Part shown: positions 59,005 to 64,000 of the stretch, one piece after another | Numbering within the stretch: the stretch's first letter is position 1 | How the letters are laid out: the number at the start of each line of letters is the position of its first letter | Assembly (NCBI RefSeq): GCF_964656455.1 | Contig: NC_135715.1 | Location: 80,206,414 to 80,270,413 of the forward strand | Direction of reading: 5' to 3' | DNA from: Halichoerus grypus | Lineage: Eukaryota > Chordata > Mammalia > Carnivora > Phocidae | DNA length: 64,000 bases | Translations under genes and position numbers: made by a program | Notes under the pieces: model-generated | Told to the model about the DNA's origin: nothing | Databases searched by the model: none | Seen by the model: the letters and a program-made list of their open reading frames with translations, nothing else

Positions 59005-59458
59005 ACGTTAAAAATAAAACCGGCAGTTGTTTTACCAGCAAAAAATGGGTTTATTTGGGAATAGCAGAGAATTGCAATCCAAGACAAGCCTGGTAAGGCA
59101 AAACCATAGGCAAGTCCAGAGAACAGAAGAGAGGAATGCTCTTTTACAGAGGAAAGTGAGAAGTAGGGAGGGGTGTTATAAACAAAAAGTCCCTTAGAGT
59201 AAACTGGGAGTTCAAAGTATAGTGGCTTTTCATTGGCTGAGTTGTGACAGTCTCTCATTGGCGGGGCTGTTGCCGGAGGAGTAGAAAACCTTTCTTTCTC
59301 CTGCTGGGATACCAAAGTAGTAGCTAAAGTAGCAGGGACTTACAAGGTTTCTCTTCCATTTGGGTCTGCAATTAAGGAGTTTAGGAGTGGTAGGGCGTGA
59401 GATCGCTCCCTGCTGGCTTTCCAATTTTATTGTAAAGGAGGTTCCCTTTTATTTTCAC
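59005..59458 (-). repeat. LTR-like element, antisense
   Basis: On the minus strand it starts TGTGAAAATAAAAGGGAACC, has two CCAAT boxes (GCCAATGAGAG at about 59259 and GCCAATGAAAAG at about 59235) and an AATAAA near 59050. This looks like the U3-R part of a long terminal repeat. No coding sequence is attached. Family unknown. Confidence 0.45.
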
Positions 59459-60944
59459 ACCTCAACCTTTTTATTGAAGATTTTTAACAACTTAAAAATA
59501 TGAAAAATGCTTTAATAACAACAGCAGGCATTTGTAATTATTTTCCTTTTAATCCTTTACTGTAAAAAACTTAAAACATATATCAAAGTAGAAAGAATAT
59601 TGTAACAAACCCCCGTCTGCATCACCTAAATGTGACAATTAGTATTTTGCTTCAGTTTTTCCCCCTCCGCTGAAGCATTTTCAAACAAGTATCAGGCTGA
59701 TATTTCACCCCTAAATACTTCACTATATATAAAAACTAAGAACATTTTCTAAAGGAACTCCAATGTTATATTGTTACCCAATAGATTAGCAGTAATTCTT
59801 TTAAAACTTCTGTAACTTTTCTTTTGAAATGTCATGTTTATATAAAAGTTGCAAAAACAGGGCACAGATCTCTCATGCCCTTAACTTGGATTCCCCACAT
59901 GTTAATATTTCTGAATATTGAGAATACTAGAACACGAAAATCAGTTGCAGACATGACACAGGGCTTTTCCTGGTCACAAAGGCCCTCTACTCTCCCTGGG
60001 CCACTGCTCTCTGGCCAGAGGAGATGCTCCAAATGGTACACACCAAAGCCCACGCCCACTCCCGTCTCCTCCCTTGTCCTTCACATTTCAAAACCATAAA
60101 AGAACTGATTTCTTCCAAAAAAAGTCAAATAAAAGATGCATAAATATCCCTTTAAGCACTGTACCAAGCCTCAAATCCAAGGCTCCCTGTGAGTCCTCAG
60201 GATATTATCCGTGCGATACATAAGGCACTACAGTGGACATTTCCCACAACTTATTTCGTGCTTTCATTACTGTTATTTTATTGACTCACTCTACAAATTC
60301 CCCTGCTCAAACATCCAGGCAAAGCTGTGCCTAAGCTGTCCCCAGCAGCATCACAGTGACCACTTCTGACCCTAGGATGGTGACTCAAGAAGTAGAACAT
60401 TTTAAATGCTAAGAAACTCTACCAAACTGCCATCTGAAAATCCTTTACCTACAGGTTCTTCCACCAGCACAGTATGAGGGGTCCTGTTTCCCCCAGTATC
60501 ATTTGACAGTACATACCATTCACATCCAATGGCTAAACACAGCTGATGAGCAAAACGTGGACCCGTCTTTCATAAAGCCCCCCACTACTGATGAGGCCAA
60601 GTGTGTTGACTTCTCTGAGGAACTTGAAAGAATTATACTCAAAGACTTCTTTAGCAGTGGAAGCCACAATAAAATGAATAATAAATAGTTTGCACAAAGG
60701 CCTGCTCTGAGACTTCTGTGCTGTTATTAAAAAATAAAACACCAGTGACTAAGGGCCTGCTCTAGGCTTGTGAAATAGTGAATGCAGCCCCAGGCCTCAT
60801 GGTGCTCACCATGAGGATGCTCAGAGTAAGCAGGGGAGCATCATCCTCATGCCTGTGATGTCTGCAAGAGGTACAGGGGGATACAGTAAACAGGAAGGGC
60901 AGGAGCCCCACAGCTACTGAAAGTGAGGAATGAGGATGTGTAGT
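59459..60944. other. Intergenic, mostly unrecognised
   Basis: Part of 59500-59830 resembles an ancient mammalian repeat (AAAGTAGAAAGAATATTGTA, then a mention of ATCACC). Open frames at 59824-60099 and 60503-60688 have no known domain. Confidence 0.35.
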
Positions 60945-61384
60945 CAGACGAATGGTGGCCCCAAAAGATATGTCCACAGCCTAATTCCTGGAGCCCGTGA
61001 TCTTATTCGGGAAAAAAAAAAAGTCTTTGCAGATGTGATTAAGCTCAGAATCTTTAAATGAAGAAGTCATCCTTGATTTTCTGATGCGCTATAAATCTAA
61101 GGACAAGTGTCCTTATAAGAGACACACAGAGGAAACTTGACAGTAGAGAAAGACCACGTGAAGACAAAGACAGAAACCACAACAATGCAACTACAAGCCA
61201 AAGAATATTAAGGATTGTCAGTAGCCACCAGAAGCTGGAAGAGGCAAGTAATGGAGGAGGGGTTGGGAGTGGAGCCAACACCTTAATCTGACTTCTGGCC
61301 TCCAGAATTGCAAGAGAATAAATCTGTTGTTTTAAGCCACCCAGTTTGTGGCAGTTTGTTTTGGCAGTCCCAGAAAACTAATAT
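60945..61384 (+). repeat. MaLR (MLT1-like) LTR
   Basis: GGCCCCAAAAGATATGTCC, TTTGCAGATGTGATTAAGC, AAGTGTCCTTATAAGAGAC, CTTCTGGCCTCCAGAATTGC and TAAGCCACCCAGTTTGTGGC, the series of motifs of MaLR-type long terminal repeats in order. An A run at about 61010 interrupts it slightly. No internal coding part. Confidence 0.65.
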
Positions 61385-62129
61385 AAACATCATACTACTT
61401 CTACTTTGTATGTATTTTGGAATTTCCATAACTTGCATAAAAGTTTTAGTGGCATATCCTTCATTTGTGAGCTGAGGTTATGTCAAGGTGAGAGAGGCTC
61501 CGGAAGGCCCTAGATTCACATGAGTGGGGCCAGAAGTCACAGACATCCCTGTGAAGTCCTATTGCCTGTTCTCCATCAAGACTCCTCTCACTAGGCCACT
61601 GTTGCTCCTGGAACCCTTATGAGCACGTCCACCTCAGGGTCTTTGCATGGGTCATCCAGGTGGTCCCTGCTGCTTCATGCCATCCTGTAGCTTTCAGGGC
61701 ATCTGCAGAGGTCTCCCCCACTCTCCATCCCCCTGCCTGAGTTTTTTTTTCATAGGCCTGCCCCAAGTGCTGTGATCGCTTTCTTACTTAATGTTATACC
61801 CCCCTCCACGTCAACTTGGAGGCATGCTGTAGGGTCCTGACACATGTTCTGTGTAAAACCAAGGTCTTTGGGTACATACCAGTCCCAGTCTGAGATGGGC
61901 TCTCACAGGGCCCCTGACTCCCAAGTGACAGCAACACCAAATCTCCCAAACCTTGGCTATGGCTAAGGGGCAAGCCAGCAGGTTGGGCCTGCCTTGTCCT
62001 AGGCACAGTATCAACAGCACACCTGCAAATGTCTCTGAGCTGTCAGCTCCCCACCTAAGAAGATCCAGTGGAAACTGTCCCTCACACTCAGCCTGACAGT
62101 GGGCTTGTCCTGACCACACAGAGGCAAAG
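61385..62129. other. Region between the MaLR LTR and the IMP4 3' end
   Basis: No repeat or exon recognised. Downstream of the IMP4 cleavage site. The minus-strand frames at 61794-62220 look like GC-moderate chance open frames. Confidence 0.4.
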
Positions 62130-62149
62130 GGGTGGTGTGGCACACAGAC

Positions 62150-62155
62150 TTTATT
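62150..62155 (-). promoter_or_regulatory. IMP4 poly(A) signal
   Basis: AATAAA on the minus strand, 54 bases after the TGA, followed by GTCTGTGTGCC. Implies a 3'UTR of about 75 bases. Confidence 0.8.
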
Positions 62156-62209
62156 CTGACCGCTCCCCGAGTCCTGGGTCCAGGCCCACGTCCTGACCAG
62201 CGAGCGGGT

Positions 62210-62322
62210 TCACTCAGCACTCAGAAAGACCCTCTTGCGTGCCGTGTTGGTGTATGGGTGCCAGCGCCACTCCACATCGGCTGTGGCCTCCTGCTCCAGC
62301 GTGCCCAGGCGGATTGTGTACA
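62210..62322 (-). CDS. IMP4: IMP4 last coding exon
   Basis: Encodes YTIRLGTLEQEATADVEWRW to the stop, preceded by two bases of the shared Leu codon. Acceptor CCCCCAG. Confidence 0.96.
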
Positions 62323-63338
62323 CTGGGGGGCGGAGATGGACACATTGCCACCTACGCCGCCAGCACCCCCCCACCACCAGAAGGGCAGGGAAGCCCCAAA
62401 CTCACACTTCAGTTCAAAGCGAGGTCCGACCTCGGTCAGCTCCACACTGCGGTGGCTGGTCTTCCTATATACATGGTGCCTGAGGCAAGGGGAGGCAGGG
62501 CATGGGTAACGGAAGACAGGGAGCAGATGTGGGTCAGTAACAAACAGCAGTGGGACACAAAGGTCAGGACACTATTCTGAGGCCAGCCCATGGACCTACC
62601 GGAAGGAGATATAGTCATCTTGGTTCGCGAAGGTGATGACCCGGTGGCTGTCATCTTTGGGCACAGGGAACAGGTAACGGAGTATGTCGGAGACCTGGGT
62701 CAGAGGGAAGGAGAGTGGCAAATGCCCAGCCGGCAACTCCGTGCCCCCAGCCCTCATCACCCCGTGGACCCAGACTCACCCGCTTGCCTAGTCGGGAGGA
62801 GAAGCCATGTATGATGAGGTGAGGCTTGGCCTCGGACACGGTGCCCAGGTCAGGGATGTCGTGCCGCATGACCACATTGCACAGTGTGAAGTAAGCAGTA
62901 GGGCCGAAGGGCAGGTGGCTGACAATGAGCCCCACTGGTGGGGCCAGGCGGGCCGTCAGAAACCTTATCTGCTCTCAGACAACCACCCCAGCAGACACCC
63001 TGTTCCCACCCACAGTCTTACCAGGTGTGCCTCGATGCTCATGGACAACCAGCAGGTCGGTGACACCATTGGCTTTGCAGGCTCGCACCAGTGCCCCTAC
63101 CTCATGCCGGCCACGGTTCATGCGTTGGGCACCTGGGAACACCAACTTCAGCTCCTGTACATGAACTCGAGTTAGGACTGGGGCCACTAGTGCCTTAGCA
63201 CCTCCCACTCACTTCCCACTACCGGTACCTTTGCAAACATCTTGAGGCGGGAACTGGGGTCTCGGGAGGTCGTGATCATGACCTTAGGGTCCTCGACCCC
63301 TGCCCATCGATATTCATCATCCATGTGGTTGGTCACAC
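62210..63338 (-). CDS. IMP4: IMP4, U3 snoRNP protein (last six coding exons, partial)
   Basis: Brix-domain protein of the IMP3-IMP4-MPP10 complex, which joins the U3 snoRNA to the pre-rRNA and is needed for 18S rRNA processing in the nucleolus. Six exons join to 225 residues starting VTNHMDDEYRWAGVEDPKVM, through the Brix core (TTSRDPSSRLK, RMNRGRHEVGAL, GVTDLLVVHEHRGTPVGLIV, LPFGPTAYFTLCNVVMRHDI) to TARKRVFLSAE and TGA. The human protein has 291 residues by memory, so about 66 N-terminal residues in earlier exons lie beyond the window end. All visible splice sites are GT-AG in consistent phase; no stop or shift. PTPN18 lies downstream on the same strand. Confidence 0.97.
62406..62479 (-). 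CDS. IMP4: IMP4 coding exon (second last)
   Basis: HHVYRKTSHRSVELTEVGPR then FELK, end of the Brix domain. Donor GTGAGT, acceptor CCTCAG. Confidence 0.96.
62600..62694 (-). CDS. IMP4: IMP4 coding exon (third last)
   Basis: VSDILRYLFPVPKDDSHRVI then TFANQDDYISF. Donor GTAGGT. Confidence 0.96.
62780..62934 (-). CDS. IMP4: IMP4 coding exon (fourth last)
   Basis: VGLIVSHLPFGPTAYFTLCN through GFSSRLGKR, the central Brix strands. Donor GTGAGT. Confidence 0.96.
63022..63154 (-). CDS. IMP4: IMP4 coding exon (fifth last)
   Basis: ELKLVFPGAQRMNRGRHEVG through VVHEHRGTP. Acceptor TGTACAG, donor GTAAGA. Confidence 0.96.
63229..63338 (-). CDS. IMP4: IMP4 coding exon (sixth last)
   Basis: VTNHMDDEYRWAGVEDPKVM then ITTSRDPSSRLKMFAK, preceded by two bases of a shared Gly codon; the previous exon is outside the window. 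Donor GTACCG. Confidence 0.95.
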
Positions 63339-63416
63339 CTGTCAGAGCATGAGGGGCAACAACGAGACACTGTCTTGGGAAATAAAATGCTAACTTGAGG
63401 GTGGCTGAATCTGTCT

Positions 63417-63613
63417 AGAGCAGCACTGTCTGACAACACCTTCGATGATGAACATAAAATGCTCTACATCTGCACAGAGCAAGAGGGTGGCTCCCCAGCC
63501 ACATTGGCTATAAACACAAGTATGACTGACAAACTAAATTTTTAAATTTGATTTAGTTTTAGTTCATTTTTTTATCACAGAGGGCTAATGGCTACCACCT
63601 AAGCGCAAGTCTA
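63417..63613 (+). repeat. hAT-type MER remnant in IMP4 intron
   Basis: CAGCACTGTCTGACAACACC, CCAGCCACATTGGCTATAAA and TTTAAATTTGATTTAGTTTT, the same family as 21641-21857. It ends AGGGCTAATGGCTACCACC. Confidence 0.55.
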
Positions 63614-63679
63614 GATTCTGTTAAGGCCAAAGGTAACAGACTCCTTTCCCTCATAACAAAAATTCATAAAGTCTGTGAT

Positions 63680-63990
63680 ACCTTTAATATTTGTTGAATA
63701 ATGCAATGAATGAAACATTTGGGTGTTAATGAAGTGCTGGGACCTGGGGACATGGCAGTGAACAAAACGGACACGGTCTTGCCTCAGCAGAGTTCACATT
63801 CTAGTAAGGGGGGCAATTAACAGACAAAACAGAGTAAGTGGGATAATACTGTATGTTATATAAACAAAACTGGGAGCACTAAGAAAGAGCTTTCCTGAGG
63901 TGCCATCTGTGCAGAGTCATGAGGGCATCTGGGAGACAGTTTTGCAAGGAGGAGCTCCACAGCCTTTCCTTCAAGGTGTCTGCGGAATGA
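63680..63990 (+). repeat. L2 LINE remnant in IMP4 intron
   Basis: GGGACATGGCAGTGAACAAA, GAGTTCACATTCTAGTAAGG and GAGCTTTCCTGAGGTGCCAT, the L2 3' end pattern. Confidence 0.6.
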
Positions 63991-64000
63991 GATGGAAGCC

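Noticed and set aside
60503..60688. Small gene at 60.5 kb
   Set aside because: The 61-codon frame begins mid-repeat-like sequence with no domain or splice context; a chance frame is likelier.

Overview
The window is nuclear DNA of a carnivoran mammal, probably a caniform outside the dogs (bear, seal or weasel group). Eight tRNA-derived CAN-SINEs carry the GCGCCTGGGTGGCTCAG head, and the L1 3' ends are of the kind seen in carnivores. No copy of the dog-specific SINEC_Cf type was seen. The coding genes are spliced and conserved, and the rest is mostly retroelement.

Layout. (1) 1-18.9 kb is a nearly continuous pile of LINE-1 copies. It includes a near full-length, inactivated L1 at 7.43-13.92 kb, inverted and truncated copies around it, and two antisense L1 pieces at 16.7-18.9 kb. 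(2) 18.9-33.5 kb is intergenic, with scattered SINEs, MIRs, an LTR, old L1 pieces and no convincing gene. (3) 33.5-34.9 kb is a degenerate GTCTGTCTGGCTGGGG-type tandem array. (4) 35.2-51.45 kb is the complete PTPN18 gene on the minus strand. It has 15 coding exons, all with GT-AG splice sites, that join to a 452-residue phosphatase. Its fifth intron is about 9.8 kb and is filled with old and rearranged L1s. (5) 51.4-52 kb is the CpG-rich PTPN18 promoter. (6) 52.4-54.1 kb holds two more degenerate tandem arrays, one related to the array at 33.5 kb, so PTPN18 is bracketed by related arrays. (7) 54.1-62.1 kb is intergenic with old L1, LTR and MaLR remnants. (8) 62.1 kb to the window end holds the last six coding exons of IMP4, also on the minus strand; its first exons lie beyond the window.

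The order IMP4 then PTPN18, in the same direction, matches the known mammalian arrangement (human 2q21.1). The two genes do unrelated jobs: IMP4 acts in small-subunit rRNA processing, and PTPN18 is a PEST-type tyrosine phosphatase. The IMP4 end is followed by about 10.7 kb before the PTPN18 start codon.

No previously unknown protein system was found. The less ordinary observations are the paired arrays around PTPN18, a two-part L1 3' tail shared by two copies, ~249-base monomers in the L1 5'UTR, an L1 with its 5'UTR joined to its 3' end, a 45-base snap-back inversion in an L1 tail, and a twin-primed L1 with a duplicated junction. Repeat family names were assigned by reading only; where the name is uncertain, the entry says so.
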